Position numbers and translations under genes: made by a program
Notes under the pieces: model-generated
What the model was told of the DNA's origin: nothing
Database searches by the model: none
Seen by the model: only the letters and a program-made list of their open reading frames with translations
Shown here: positions 7,721-16,961 of the stretch, piece by piece
Position numbering within the stretch: position 1 is the first letter of the stretch
How the letters are laid out: the number at the start of each line of letters is the position of its first letter
Source of the DNA: Paenibacillus vini
Lineage (GTDB): Bacteria > Bacillota > Bacilli > Paenibacillales > Paenibacillaceae
Length of the DNA: 64,000 nt
Reading direction: 5' to 3'
Assembly: GCF_018403325.1 (NCBI RefSeq)
Contig: NZ_BOSL01000004.1
Coordinates: 124,001-188,000, forward strand

Positions 7721-10700
7721 CTAATCTTGGCCGACCCACTCTTTCCGGAGTGAAAACAGGTCCCTCAGCTCCTCGGTCGAAAGCTCGGTGATCCAGCCCT
7801 CGGAGCTTGCGATGACGTTGTCGCTGAGCTGCTGCTTGCTTTCCAGCATTTCATCGATGCGTTCTTCAAGCGTGCCCAGCGAAATAAATTTATGCACCTG
7901 TACGTCGCGGGTTTGCCCGATGCGGTAAGCCCGGTCGGTCGCCTGGTTCTCTACTGCCGGATTCCACCAGCGGTCAAAGTGGAACACGTGATTGGCCGCC
8001 GTGAGGTTCAGGCCGACACCGCCGGCTTTCAAGGAAAGAACGAAGACGCACGGCTTTTTGGTGCCGGCCTGGGCGCTTCCCGTCTCAATCGGCGCTTGGA
8101 ACTGCTCGATCATTTTATCCCGGGCGGATTTCGGCGTACTGCCGTTCAGATAGAGAACAGGCTCTTGGAGTACCTGCTCAAGCACTCGCTGCATCATCTG
8201 TCCCATCCCTACATACTGCGTAAAAATAAGGCACTGTTCTCCTTCTTCCCGCAATTCCTTGACCATTTCCAGCAAACGCTCCAGCTTGGAGGAACGGCTG
8301 ATGAGCGCCTCCAAATCCTTTCCGTCCTTCGAGGAATCTTCCGGCGAAGGGATGGGCTCCTTGGTCATCAACACAGGATGGTCGCAAAGCTGCTTTAATT
8401 GAGTGAGCGCTGCTAAAATAGCTCCCTTGCGCTCGATTCCCTCCAGCTTCTGCATGCGTTCCATCAATTGATTTACCGTCTGATCATAGAGGGCCCCTTG
8501 TTCGGCGGTTAGATTCACGTACATTTTCATCTCGTTCTTGTCCGGAAGATCAAGTTGAATGTGCGGGTCTCTCTTCTTGCGGCGGAGCAGGAACGGCTTG
8601 ATGAGCTTCTGCAGATCGGCCGTACGTTGTTCATTGTGCTCCCTCTCAATGGCTTGAACAAAATGTTGTTGAAAAGCCGATGCACTACCCAGGAAGCCGG
8701 GACTGATGAAGTCGTAAATAGACCACAGCTCCGAAAGCCGGTTCTCGATCGGCGTGCCGGTGAGCGCAATCCGGTGTCTGGCCGGAAAACTGCGGACGGC
8801 GGAGGATTGCTTCGTTTGCGCATTTTTAATGTTCTGGGCTTCGTCCAGACAAATCGTTCCCCAAGCATATTCCTTCAATAACTCCTGATCCAGCGCGGCG
8901 GTAGCATAGGAGGTGAGGATCACATCGGCATGGTCCGCAGCCTCGCGGAAAGAATCGCCGTCCAGACGTCTTCCGCCATAGTGGAGCATCACGCGCAGTG
9001 ATGGTGCAAAGCGGTTGAGCTCCTTCTGCCAGTTCCCCAGCACAGAGGTAGGGCATATGATCAGAGACGGCTGTCCGGATTCTTCGCCTTGCCGCTCCTT
9101 TAAGTGAAGGAGATAGGCGATGAGCTGCACCGTTTTGCCGAGTCCCATATCATCGGCGAGGCAGGCCCCGAGGCCGAAACGCTCCAGCAGGACAAGCCAG
9201 CCGAATCCCTCATGCTGATAAGGACGCAGCTCCGCCCGCAGTCCGGCCGGCAGCTCGGGCTTGGGCAATTCCGATTGTTGGCCCAATTGTCGGATGAGCT
9301 GGTTCAAGTGCTTGTTCAATTCCACTTCAAGTCGGATTTGTCCTGCGAAATCGTCCGTACCAGTCAGCGGGTCCAGACGGTCTGCCGCACCTTCGGTTCC
9401 ACCCAGCAAATGAAGCTGGAGCACCTCTTGAAAGGACATTCCCCGCGAGGAGTCGACCCGTGCCATGGCTTTGCGAATTTGTGCGAGCAGCCGGGGGTCG
9501 AGCGGAATCCATTGTCCGCGGAAGCGGACAAGTCTTTCGTTGCGGGCCGCCAGCTCGGCGAATTCGGCTTCGGTCAGATCGGCATCGCCAATCGCGATCC
9601 GCCAATCGAAGTCGATGAGCGAATTCAGCCCGAACAGCGATTCCCCGCCGCCGGATTTGCTGCCGCCGGCACCCGCTGAGATTTTGGCCCGCACTCGCGG
9701 CTTGGTGCGGCTGGCTGCTTCCCACCAGGAAGGAAGCAGCACCTGCCAGCCGGCGTCCAGCAGCCGCCGGCTGTCTTCGGTCAGAAACTGCCAGGCCGCC
9801 CGGTCGTTCAGCGGTTCCGCAAAGACATCGCCGGCGGCAGTCGCTGCTGAGAAATAGGCCTCCGGCAGGCAGGCTTGCAAGCGGTCCAGCCAATTGGCGG
9901 AGCGGCTGCGGACGTATTCTGACCACGTCTCGGGCCAAGTGCCGAAGCATCGGCCGTCAGTGCCGAGCCTTATGGGCACGAGCAGCGCAGGATTTAGCTT
10001 GTCCTGCAGAACAAGCTGAAGTCGCCAGTCCTCGTCAGCCGATGGATCAAATTCGGTTTCCGATTCGGTTTCCGGTTCCATTCCGGGTTCAAGCAGCTGC
10101 AGCAACGGACGGAAGGGGGAAGTATCCGGCTTCCAGCCGATGTCAATAAGCCAGCTCTGTTCATCGCTTCCTGCGGACATGCGTTCTTTGCTGAACAACA
10201 GCGGGTAATCCCGGCGCAAATCGGCAGCGGCTTCTTGAGTGCCGTAATAACGATAGAAAACGGAAGCGGAGAAGGCGGCGCGCACTCTATCTATAAAATC
10301 CGGATCTATCTCGTCATAGTTGATCGCGTCCAGTTCTGCTTGGGCGGACGCACTCAAGTCCCATTCCCACGCCAGTTTACCCGATTTAGCCGCTGTATAG
10401 CTGGGGATATAGGCTTTCTCCTCCAGACAGACGGCCAGCAGGGGAGCTATTTGACGGAGTGGCTGGGCCTGCGGCTGCCAGGTCCAGTTGATATGCCGGA
10501 GCAGTTCGCAATTCGCCAGGAAAGGGATGACCTGCTCGGCCGGGAGCAGTACGATTTCGATATCTTGGATTTGGGAGATTTCCAACTCCGTCCCGTAATA
10601 AGACTCCTCGTGCCAGGCGAACAGGTGGTGCTTCAAAGATAGTCCGGATACGAAATTTCGGTCGTTTACCGTACCGAAAAATAACGCATCCCCATGTTCG

Positions 10701-10744
10701 CTCAACTGGATACCGATGGATATAGCTTGTTTGAATCGGGTCAT
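7721..10744 (-). CDS. SNF2-family DEAD/DEAH-like helicase
   Basis: A DNA translocase of about 1007 residues. The N-terminal half holds the bacterial SNF2-associated region (around FRGQWIPLDP). The C-terminal half is the ATPase: GLGKT (K537) for motif I, LDEAQ for motif II, LTGTPIENR for motif III, and DRAYRIGQTRDVQVHK for motif VI. The frame is open 29 codons further upstream, but the ATG at 10744 has AGGAAAG upstream and overlaps the preceding stop as ATGA, so it is preferred. The overlap means translational coupling with the gene at 10741-11991. Roles of this bacterial group (repair, recombination or conflict) are mostly untested. Confidence 0.93.
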   Translation of the reverse strand: MTRFKQAISIGIQLSEHGDALFFGTVNDRNFVSGLSLKHHLFAWHEESYYGTELEISQIQDIEIVLLPAEQVIPFLANCELLRHINWTWQPQAQPLRQIAPLLAVCLEEKAYIPSYTAAKSGKLAWEWDLSASAQAELDAINYDEIDPDFIDRVRAAFSASVFYRYYGTQEAAADLRRDYPLLFSKERMSAGSDEQSWLIDIGWKPDTSPFRPLLQLLEPGMEPETESETEFDPSADEDWRLQLVLQDKLNPALLVPIRLGTDGRCFGTWPETWSEYVRSRSANWLDRLQACLPEAYFSAATAAGDVFAEPLNDRAAWQFLTEDSRRLLDAGWQVLLPSWWEAASRTKPRVRAKISAGAGGSKSGGGESLFGLNSLIDFDWRIAIGDADLTEAEFAELAARNERLVRFRGQWIPLDPRLLAQIRKAMARVDSSRGMSFQEVLQLHLLGGTEGAADRLDPLTGTDDFAGQIRLEVELNKHLNQLIRQLGQQSELPKPELPAGLRAELRPYQHEGFGWLVLLERFGLGACLADDMGLGKTVQLIAYLLHLKERQGEESGQPSLIICPTSVLGNWQKELNRFAPSLRVMLHYGGRRLDGDSFREAADHADVILTSYATAALDQELLKEYAWGTICLDEAQNIKNAQTKQSSAVRSFPARHRIALTGTPIENRLSELWSIYDFISPGFLGSASAFQQHFVQAIEREHNEQRTADLQKLIKPFLLRRKKRDPHIQLDLPDKNEMKMYVNLTAEQGALYDQTVNQLMERMQKLEGIERKGAILAALTQLKQLCDHPVLMTKEPIPSPEDSSKDGKDLEALISRSSKLERLLEMVKELREEGEQCLIFTQYVGMGQMMQRVLEQVLQEPVLYLNGSTPKSARDKMIEQFQAPIETGSAQAGTKKPCVFVLSLKAGGVGLNLTAANHVFHFDRWWNPAVENQATDRAYRIGQTRDVQVHKFISLGTLEERIDEMLESKQQLSDNVIASSEGWITELSTEELRDLFSLRKEWVGQD

Positions 10745-11991
10745 GGTATTAGTTTTCCTTTCCTCAGCTCTTCCTGTAAAGCACGAAGACGACTGTGCTT
10801 GTCGGTAAAGGAGTCGATAAATTGCTCCCATCGCGCGGTAAGCTTCATTTTGGTATACAGCTTGGAGAGCCGCTTCAACAGCCTTACAGCCTTCTTGTAG
10901 CTGCCTCTATTCTTCTCGAGCACATATCTCTCTACAGCCTGATGATAAAAAGGCAGCAATACCTCAGGAGCATTTTTCTCCAGGGGCTTCAGATCGGTTG
11001 CACGAATAGCGAGAGGATCGACATTATTGGAAAGCTGCAAATCCATCCACTGCCTCCATTGTCCCAGCTCGATCATAAGCTGTTCGTAAATACGCTCGGA
11101 ATAAGGGAGCATCTCTCTGAGCGTGCTCCACATCCGTTCCTCACATTCCGGAAGCTGTTCTACCGTCTTGCTCCAGTAGCCTGCATAACTGTCCATGACG
11201 TCTTTGTATCGGCTTCCCAGCAGAGGTCCGACCGTAATAAGCCATTCCAATAACCGGGTCCAGTCTTGTTCCATCAGCATTAAGCCCAGAATATTCAGAA
11301 TGAAAACATAATAATCCTTCGTATTCTCCTGCGCCTGTTTGAGTAGCTCCAGAGCCATCCGATCATCGGATAAGCGGTAGTACATCCAGCATTGGGCCCG
11401 AATTAGCGCTTTTTGATGCACACTTGAACCGGGTTGTTTCCCCGCTTGCTCCAATAGCTCCAATTCGCGCAAGAAAACATTTTTATCTTTTATATTTGGC
11501 ACAATCCAGGCTTGCCAGAGTTGATAATAAGGTTCTCCGAAAATCTGATCCTGCTGTGCATTCAGCATTTCATTGCGTATAAAGTCCAGTGTCTGTAAGA
11601 CAACTGTCCATCCTTGTTGTTCAGGCCCGAGAGGTAGTGGTTCACCAAGGATTAGCCCGATGGAATCTTGCATTTCCTTTACGGCCACCGAATTGTAATA
11701 GCCCATAAAATTGGCATGATAAGTAGTGGAGGTTGACTTGGCAGGTAAAATTAACAGCTTAAGACAGTAAAGAGCGGCATTCAGATCATAAATAAGTCCC
11801 AAGCCGGGCTTGAGCTCCGGCTTAACGCTCCGGATCGCTTTCAAGACGTTTTCTACATACCGTACGGTAATCGTTTTATCATCTACAGCATTTGCGCATA
11901 AATTGAACAGTTCATGCCATTCCGAAAGTGACGGTTCCAGAATAGCCCCCTCATTATCATCCATGTGATTGCCCCGCATTTTCTTCCTCAT
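10741..11991 (-). CDS. SNF2-coupled protein resembling a SWIM-protein C-terminus, without the SWIM motif
   Basis: About 416 residues (in-frame ATGs at 11991 and 27 bases further in; either could be used). The protein is helical, with repeats resembling TPRs in the middle and the basic end RALQEELRKGKLIP. From memory, this end is typical of the SWIM zinc-finger proteins encoded just before SNF2 helicases in Bacillales. The SWIM signature (CxC...CxH) is absent: there are single cysteines but no such pair. No remnant was found in the 190 bases upstream, so this looks like a naturally short form and not a broken gene. It probably works with the helicase, since the two genes overlap by four bases. 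Confidence 0.6.
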   Translation of the reverse strand: MRKKMRGNHMDDNEGAILEPSLSEWHELFNLCANAVDDKTITVRYVENVLKAIRSVKPELKPGLGLIYDLNAALYCLKLLILPAKSTSTTYHANFMGYYNSVAVKEMQDSIGLILGEPLPLGPEQQGWTVVLQTLDFIRNEMLNAQQDQIFGEPYYQLWQAWIVPNIKDKNVFLRELELLEQAGKQPGSSVHQKALIRAQCWMYYRLSDDRMALELLKQAQENTKDYYVFILNILGLMLMEQDWTRLLEWLITVGPLLGSRYKDVMDSYAGYWSKTVEQLPECEERMWSTLREMLPYSERIYEQLMIELGQWRQWMDLQLSNNVDPLAIRATDLKPLEKNAPEVLLPFYHQAVERYVLEKNRGSYKKAVRLLKRLSKLYTKMKLTARWEQFIDSFTDKHSRLRALQEELRKGKLIP

Positions 11992-12182
11992 TTCTTAAAT
12001 TCTATTACATAGAGGTTTCTGTATTGTGAGTATATCAAAATAGAGCGTCTCCTTCACATCCGGAGCGGAATGGCTGGATTCAGAATTTCATGTTTCCTAT
12101 TTTGTCACAAGACCGGATGTATAAAGTTGGATGGAAAAGGGCATTTTTTTAATGAAAAACTCTTATCTGAGGAGTGGCTGAA

Positions 12183-12392
12183 ATGAAAACACTAAATGCG
12201 ATTGCACTCACTTTACTGATTGTGGGCGGACTTAACTGGTTATTGATCGGCCTCTTTGAATATGACCTGGTGGCTGGCATCTTCGGTGGGCAAACCTCCA
12301 CATTATCCCGGATCGTTTATGTTATTGTCGGGATTTGTGCCATCTACTCGATCAAATTTTACAATGACGTAAGTCAAGAACGGGCCCGGTAA
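12183..12392 (+). CDS. DUF378 family small membrane protein
   Basis: A 69-residue protein with two transmembrane helices. The NWLLIGLFEYDLV segment between them is the hallmark of DUF378 (YuzA-like) proteins. The ATG at 12183 follows GAGGAG at 7 bases. A hairpin terminator lies just after. Function unknown. It is monocistronic and divergent from the helicase operon. Confidence 0.85.
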   Translation: MKTLNAIALTLLIVGGLNWLLIGLFEYDLVAGIFGGQTSTLSRIVYVIVGICAIYSIKFYNDVSQERAR

Positions 12393-12421
12393 CAGACGTC
12401 GCGCAAGATCTTCAAAACGAT

Positions 12422-12461
12422 AAAAGAGCTTCCCGCCCCAAAAGGGTGAAGCTCTTTTTTT
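12422..12461. terminator. Bidirectional terminator
   Basis: AAGAGCTTC pairs with GAAGCTCTT around a C/G-rich inner part and is followed by seven T residues; on the other strand an A/T-rich end is also present. It serves the DUF378 gene and probably the leftward acetyltransferase gene. Confidence 0.8.
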
Positions 12462-12516
12462 GTGCAGATTTTTAGGTTGCGCAGCAGGGTTTGAACGTCG
12501 AATTGTTTTTCGTTCT

Positions 12517-13155
12517 CTACTTCACGTTTTTAATCATTTCAAGGTCAGAGCTGCACAGAATCTCCAGGTTATCGAAAATTTTGTCTGCAGGCCAATCCCA
12601 CCATTTTAGCTGTTCAAGATACGATATGAGCTCATCGTCAAACCGCTTCTTAATAATCCGGCACGGATTACCGCCCGCGATATGGTAAGCGGGGATATCC
12701 TTGGCCACCAGGGAATTGGCTGCGATGATGGCGCCGTCACCGATATGGACTCCCGGCATGATCGTCACATTTTGACCGATCCATACGTCATTCCCAATCA
12801 CGGTATCTCCTTTGAAGGGAAACTGGTCCAATGAGACCGGGACGGTCTCCCAGCCTTCGCCCATAATATTAAAAGGGTACGTAGTTACGGAGTTCATCCG
12901 ATGATTGGCGCCATTCATGACGAATTCGATGCCCTTGGCGATGGCGCAAAACTTGCCGATCACCAGCTTATCGCCCAAAAACTCATAATGATGAGTAACG
13001 TGGGATTCAAATTGATCCGCACCATCGGGATCGTCATAATACGTATAGTCGCCGATACTGATGTTAGACCTGGTGATCACATTTTTGATATAGCAAATTC
13101 TTTTCATGCTTGGGTTAGGAAAAATGGCATTCGGATCAGGACCGATTCTATTCAT
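12517..13155 (-). CDS. vat: Vat-type streptogramin A O-acetyltransferase
   Basis: A 212-residue hexapeptide-repeat acetyltransferase. It begins MNRIGPDPN and carries FVMNGANHRM with the catalytic His (H85), then GDTVIGNDVWIGQNVTIMPG left-handed beta-helix repeats, then AGGNPCRIIKKRF and LKWWDWP, all at places matching Vat(D)-like enzymes as I remember them. The family acetylates virginiamycin M-type streptogramins using acetyl-CoA and forms trimers. The strong GAGGTGATT binding site fixes the start. It follows a DMT transporter by 28 bases on the same strand, so the two are probably one operon. Whether it confers resistance is not shown by sequence; related chloramphenicol acetyltransferases (CatB) are a less likely alternative. 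Confidence 0.85.
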   Translation of the reverse strand: MNRIGPDPNAIFPNPSMKRICYIKNVITRSNISIGDYTYYDDPDGADQFESHVTHHYEFLGDKLVIGKFCAIAKGIEFVMNGANHRMNSVTTYPFNIMGEGWETVPVSLDQFPFKGDTVIGNDVWIGQNVTIMPGVHIGDGAIIAANSLVAKDIPAYHIAGGNPCRIIKKRFDDELISYLEQLKWWDWPADKIFDNLEILCSSDLEMIKNVK

Positions 13156-13183
13156 CTCTCAATCACCTCTCGTCTCCAGTATA

Positions 13184-14092
13184 TTACAATTCATCCGCAA
13201 TTCCGAGCAGGGCGATGCCGATAATGACCGCTATAACGACGGCGTACTGCGCCTTGTTCAGTCGTTCCTTCAGGAAAATCCGGGACAGAATGACGGAAAA
13301 GATACTGTAAGAAGTAATCAGCGGCGCGGCAATGATGGCGTTGCTGGACATGGCGAATACATAGAAGAATTGACCGATCGTTTCAAATACGGCTGCATAG
13401 CCTTTGACGCGCTCCTGGAACAGATTGAACCGCTGTTTTTTCACAAACCGGAGATAGATGAAGGCTAGAACAGCGCAGGCGAAAAAAGTGAATTCGTAGG
13501 AAAGCAGGGCCGCATCCTCGCTGATCAGGCTCAGTTCATCGAGATATATCCCGTCGGCAAACGTGCCGAGCCCATCGATCAGAGCGTATAGAACCGGAAA
13601 TAGGATCGCCATCATGCCGATTTGATATTTCGGGTCGATCTTGGTCGAGCTGGCTTGAAGCGCGATTTGTTCCGCTCTTTTTTCCAAAACTGCTAAACCG
13701 ATCACGCCGAGGGTAATAATGACTATGCCCGTGACCTCCAGCGTATTTAACGAATGGGTAAAAAACAGAAACAGCAGAATCGTGGTGACAGCCCCGGAGG
13801 AGTTCTGGACAGGGGATGCGATGGACAATTCAAGATAACGGAGCCCGATATACCCGATCGTCATCGATAAGATGTAAAGGACCGATACGGGCAAATAACG
13901 AAGCAGGTCGGCCGGATCCAGCGTAATTCCCTTAAACAGCATATACCCTGTGGCATGAATCCCCATGACGAGTCCGACCATGATGACGATTTTGATATGG
14001 CTGAACCGGTCGCGGGAGTCGCTGCCTTTCTTGTAGAACAAATCTGCGCCTCCCCAAGCGAGGGCGGTCAGTAAAGCGAATAGAAACCACAT
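13184..14092 (-). CDS. DMT-superfamily (EamA) transporter
   Basis: A 302-residue membrane protein with about ten hydrophobic helices in two similar halves, the EamA plan. It starts MWFLFALLTALAWGGADLF, typical of the family, and the ATG follows AAGGAGA. It is the first gene of a probable operon with the Vat-type enzyme. Substrate unknown; export of a small metabolite or drug is possible from the context but not shown. Confidence 0.85.
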   Translation of the reverse strand: MWFLFALLTALAWGGADLFYKKGSDSRDRFSHIKIVIMVGLVMGIHATGYMLFKGITLDPADLLRYLPVSVLYILSMTIGYIGLRYLELSIASPVQNSSGAVTTILLFLFFTHSLNTLEVTGIVIITLGVIGLAVLEKRAEQIALQASSTKIDPKYQIGMMAILFPVLYALIDGLGTFADGIYLDELSLISEDAALLSYEFTFFACAVLAFIYLRFVKKQRFNLFQERVKGYAAVFETIGQFFYVFAMSSNAIIAAPLITSYSIFSVILSRIFLKERLNKAQYAVVIAVIIGIALLGIADEL

Positions 14093-14274
14093 AACTTAGT
14101 AATTCTCCTTGTCGGTTAGATGAAAAGATACCGTTTTTCTTTATTGATACTTCGGCTAAGCCTTCTTATTATACAGGCCGTTCCGGAAAGGCTGTCAATG
14201 ATATCGCAACAATCCCGGCTGTATATTCGTTTTACCTTATATTAGAAAAATTCAAAAAGAATGGGTGGAGAATG

Positions 14275-14844
14275 ATGAGGAAAATACTGATCTTAAGCTT
14301 GCTGGCGTGCAGTATTTTGGCGGGATGTGGAAATGGGAATTCGGACAAAGAGACTGAAAGCGCACCGCCGAGTCAGAACGGGCAGACGAACCAGAACGGA
14401 GTAACAAAGGAGCCTGCAACTTCTGAGGATGATCAGCAAAAGAACGGGAACCAGCCATCGAATGAAGCTGACCAATCAACCAAAAGCGAATCATTGCGGT
14501 CTGAATATACGAAAAAGCTGGATGAGGTCGAGAAGGGGCTTGCGGATGTGGAGGAGCTGAACGAGGAGGGGACCACCGTTTCGATGACCCAGGCCGCCGA
14601 TGAAACCTATAAACGGTGGGATGCGGCCCTGAACGAAATTTATGGTGAACTGGAAGACCGGCTTTCCGAGAAGGATATGGCAGTCTTGAAGCAGGAGCAG
14701 CGTGAGTGGATTACGGAGAGAGACGAAACCGCCGAGAAGGAAGCGGCAGAATATAAGGGCGGGACGATGGAGGCCTTGCAGCTGCTTTCCGCCAAAGCCC
14801 GGATTACCAAGGAAAGATGTTATGAGCTGGTAGAACTACTTTAG
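14275..14844 (+). CDS. LprI/DUF1311-type lipoprotein
   Basis: A lipoprotein of about 189 residues: short signal MRKILILSLLACSILAGC with a lipobox LAGC, then a Q/N/S/E-rich linker (about 20-80), then a helical domain with QREWITERDETAEKEA, the conserved core of the DUF1311/LprI family. Relatives inhibit lysozyme in mycobacteria, but the role in Bacillales is open. Two adjacent ATG codons (14272 and 14275) are both possible. It lies on the outer face of the membrane. Confidence 0.75.
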   Translation: MRKILILSLLACSILAGCGNGNSDKETESAPPSQNGQTNQNGVTKEPATSEDDQQKNGNQPSNEADQSTKSESLRSEYTKKLDEVEKGLADVEELNEEGTTVSMTQAADETYKRWDAALNEIYGELEDRLSEKDMAVLKQEQREWITERDETAEKEAAEYKGGTMEALQLLSAKARITKERCYELVELL

Positions 14845-14899
14845 CAGGGCGTATATTGTGATATAATTCATTGCAATATTCGAAGAATGGGGTTTGGAA

Positions 14900-15718
14900 A
14901 TGGATAAAGAGAGAACGCTGGAAGACTTCATGGCAATCATACCTGTTATCAAGGAGGCCGTTCCGATGGATTTGTCGATCGCGATTTGCGATCTGGACAA
15001 GTTCGTCGCTTATTGGCCGGGGGAGAATATCGACCTGCAAATCAAGGTCGACCAGTTATTGCATCCCGATGAACCGCTGACGAACGCAATCAAAAACAAT
15101 ATAAGCCTGAAGGCAGAAGTGCCTGCCGATTTTTACGGATTTGAATTTACGGGGACGGCTACCCCGCTGCATGACCATGAAGGCCATGTTATCGGCGGTA
15201 TTGCGGTCCAACTGCGCAAGCAGAGCGAACTCCGGGACATTTCCGATCAAATCGCGGACTCGCTGACCCAGGCAAACGCCAGGCTGTCCCGCATGGCGAG
15301 CGGTTCAAATGACTTGGCGGGCTTTACTCATCAGCTCCTCGCCCTCGCACGGGCGACCGAGGAACAGGTCAACAAGACGGATGAAGTCGTCTCCATCGTA
15401 AAAGCCGTCGGAGATCAGACGAATTTGCTCGGGCTTAACGCCTCGATTGAGGCAGCACATGCCGGGGATAAAGGAAGAGGGTTCGGCATTGTAGCGGGGG
15501 AGATCCGAAAGCTGTCCAATGAGACGGTTTCCTCCACCAGAGTCATACAGGGCATTTTAAAGGAATTCAGGGAGGTTACGGCCGAAATGGGGAAATCCAT
15601 CGACCGGATCAACCAAGTGGTGGAAGAACAAGCGGAGTCTGCCCAGCACATGTCTTCGTTTATTGAGGAAATTCAACAAATGTCCGAACGGCTGAATCAA
15701 TTTGCCAAGAGACTGTAA
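14900..15718 (+). CDS. Soluble methyl-accepting chemotaxis protein
   Basis: A 272-residue chemoreceptor with no transmembrane helix and no HAMP domain. The first 120 residues form a PAS-like sensor-sized domain; the C-terminal 130 residues are a short signalling coiled coil with [20 protein letters not shown] at the tip, the CheA/CheW contact region. The signalling part is far shorter than that of transmembrane receptors, like the small cytosolic receptors of Bacillus (YfmS-like). The ATG at 14900 is preferred over an in-frame TTG at 14894. The ligand is unknown. Confidence 0.85.
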   Translation: MDKERTLEDFMAIIPVIKEAVPMDLSIAICDLDKFVAYWPGENIDLQIKVDQLLHPDEPLTNAIKNNISLKAEVPADFYGFEFTGTATPLHDHEGHVIGGIAVQLRKQSELRDISDQIADSLTQANARLSRMASGSNDLAGFTHQLLALARATEEQVNKTDEVVSIVKAVGDQTNLLGLNASIEAAHAGDKGRGFGIVAGEIRKLSNETVSSTRVIQGILKEFREVTAEMGKSIDRINQVVEEQAESAQHMSSFIEEIQQMSERLNQFAKRL

Positions 15719-15741
15719 ACAAGTAGTTATTTAGCGAAGGA

Positions 15742-15766
15742 GGCACCCGGAAGGGTGTCTTTTTGC
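15742..15766 (+). terminator. Terminator after the soluble chemoreceptor
   Basis: GGCACCC pairs with GGGTGTC (one G:U) around a GGAA tetraloop, followed by TTTTTG. Confidence 0.7.
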
Positions 15767-15869
15767 ATATAGACGGGCTGCGGTTGGTCCGCCAGTGGAC
15801 TAGATAGCCATCCTGTGATTAAGTAGAGTGAGAGGATTTGACCGTTTTTGGCAAAGGGGATAAAGATTC

Positions 15870-16961
15870 GTGAAGAAGATGAATTATACGCTGATGGGAC
15901 TGCGCGGACTGCTTGCCCTGTCGGTTGTGATCTATCATATCTATATTTCCGCCGTGATCGAGGGATACATTCCCGAGATTCCCAAGGAAAATTTTCTTTA
16001 TATGATCAATGAGGCCGGGCCCATATCAGTAAACCTGTTCTTCGTAATCAGCGGATACTTGATCACCCAAAGCCTGTTGAATAAAAAGTCGTTCCGGGAG
16101 TTTGCCGTCAACCGGCTGCTGCGCATTTATCCCGTATTTATAACGATTCATCTTATTATATTCGCGGTCGGACCGGTGATCGGTTATAAATGGATGGACG
16201 GAATCGGACCGGGGCAATACGTGTTTCATTTCTTATCCAACGCTCTTCTGCTGCCCGGCATGTTCCCGCTTCCGATCGCTCAGATCGTTGCCTGGTCACT
16301 GAGTTACGAGTTATTCTTCTATATTATTGCTGGATTGGCTTGGTTAATCTACCGCAGTTCCAAGTTGCCCGGGGTTCGGAAGGGCATTCTGTATGTCGTG
16401 GTCGCTGCCGCTGCGATGATCATTATTTATTATCGCAGAGACTTCTCCTTCTTTGCCGTAGGTGTCGCGGCGTATTTCAGCCAGGCACAGATAAAGAGCC
16501 ACTGGAAACCCGTCAAAGCGTTTTATTTCAATGGCGTAATTCTGTTGGCTGCAATCTATCTGTCCTACTATACGTTAAAGGTTCCGATTTGGGCCGCGCT
16601 TGTGCTGAGCTTCTTGCTGTTTATCCCTATCCTTATGGAGTATGGGCTGCTGTCCCGGTTTCTGCGAACGAGTGTGATGCGCTACTTGGGAAGGATCAGC
16701 TTCAGTCTGTACATGTGGCATACGATGGTCATGTTTCCATTAAAAATAGCCGTGCCCAAATTCGCCGCTATGATAGGGACAAATGCGGTTTCCTTCGGAA
16801 TCTACGCGCTGTTATCGTTAGCGCTGTCGGTCCTGATATCGCATCTGTCCTATCATTACATTGAATTCAAGTTCACGGCCTATCTGAAATCGAAAATGGA
16901 GCCAAGGTCACTATCCCGAAAGAGTCAGGGCAACGTAGATGGCTCAACGGAATCCACTTGA
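15870..16961 (+). CDS. Acyltransferase 3 (OafA/YrhL-type) membrane protein
   Basis: A 363-residue polytopic membrane protein. GLRGLLALSVVIYHI near the start contains the R and H conserved in acyltransferase-3 proteins, which O-acylate surface polysaccharides. About ten hydrophobic helices follow, with a basic C-terminal tail. GTG at 15870 is chosen because AAGGGGA stands at 10 bases; an ATG at 15879 would be too far. Its last 37 bases overlap, tail to tail, the end of the leftward gene 16925-18679. Confidence 0.88.
   Translation: MKKMNYTLMGLRGLLALSVVIYHIYISAVIEGYIPEIPKENFLYMINEAGPISVNLFFVISGYLITQSLLNKKSFREFAVNRLLRIYPVFITIHLIIFAVGPVIGYKWMDGIGPGQYVFHFLSNALLLPGMFPLPIAQIVAWSLSYELFFYIIAGLAWLIYRSSKLPGVRKGILYVVVAAAAMIIIYYRRDFSFFAVGVAAYFSQAQIKSHWKPVKAFYFNGVILLAAIYLSYYTLKVPIWAALVLSFLLFIPILMEYGLLSRFLRTSVMRYLGRISFSLYMWHTMVMFPLKIAVPKFAAMIGTNAVSFGIYALLSLALSVLISHLSYHYIEFKFTAYLKSKMEPRSLSRKSQGNVDGSTEST

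Noticed and set aside
10741-11991. Partner of the SNF2 helicase as a pseudogene of a SWIM protein
   Set aside because: The frame is intact, it keeps a coupled start-stop with the helicase gene, and no SWIM remnant is found upstream.
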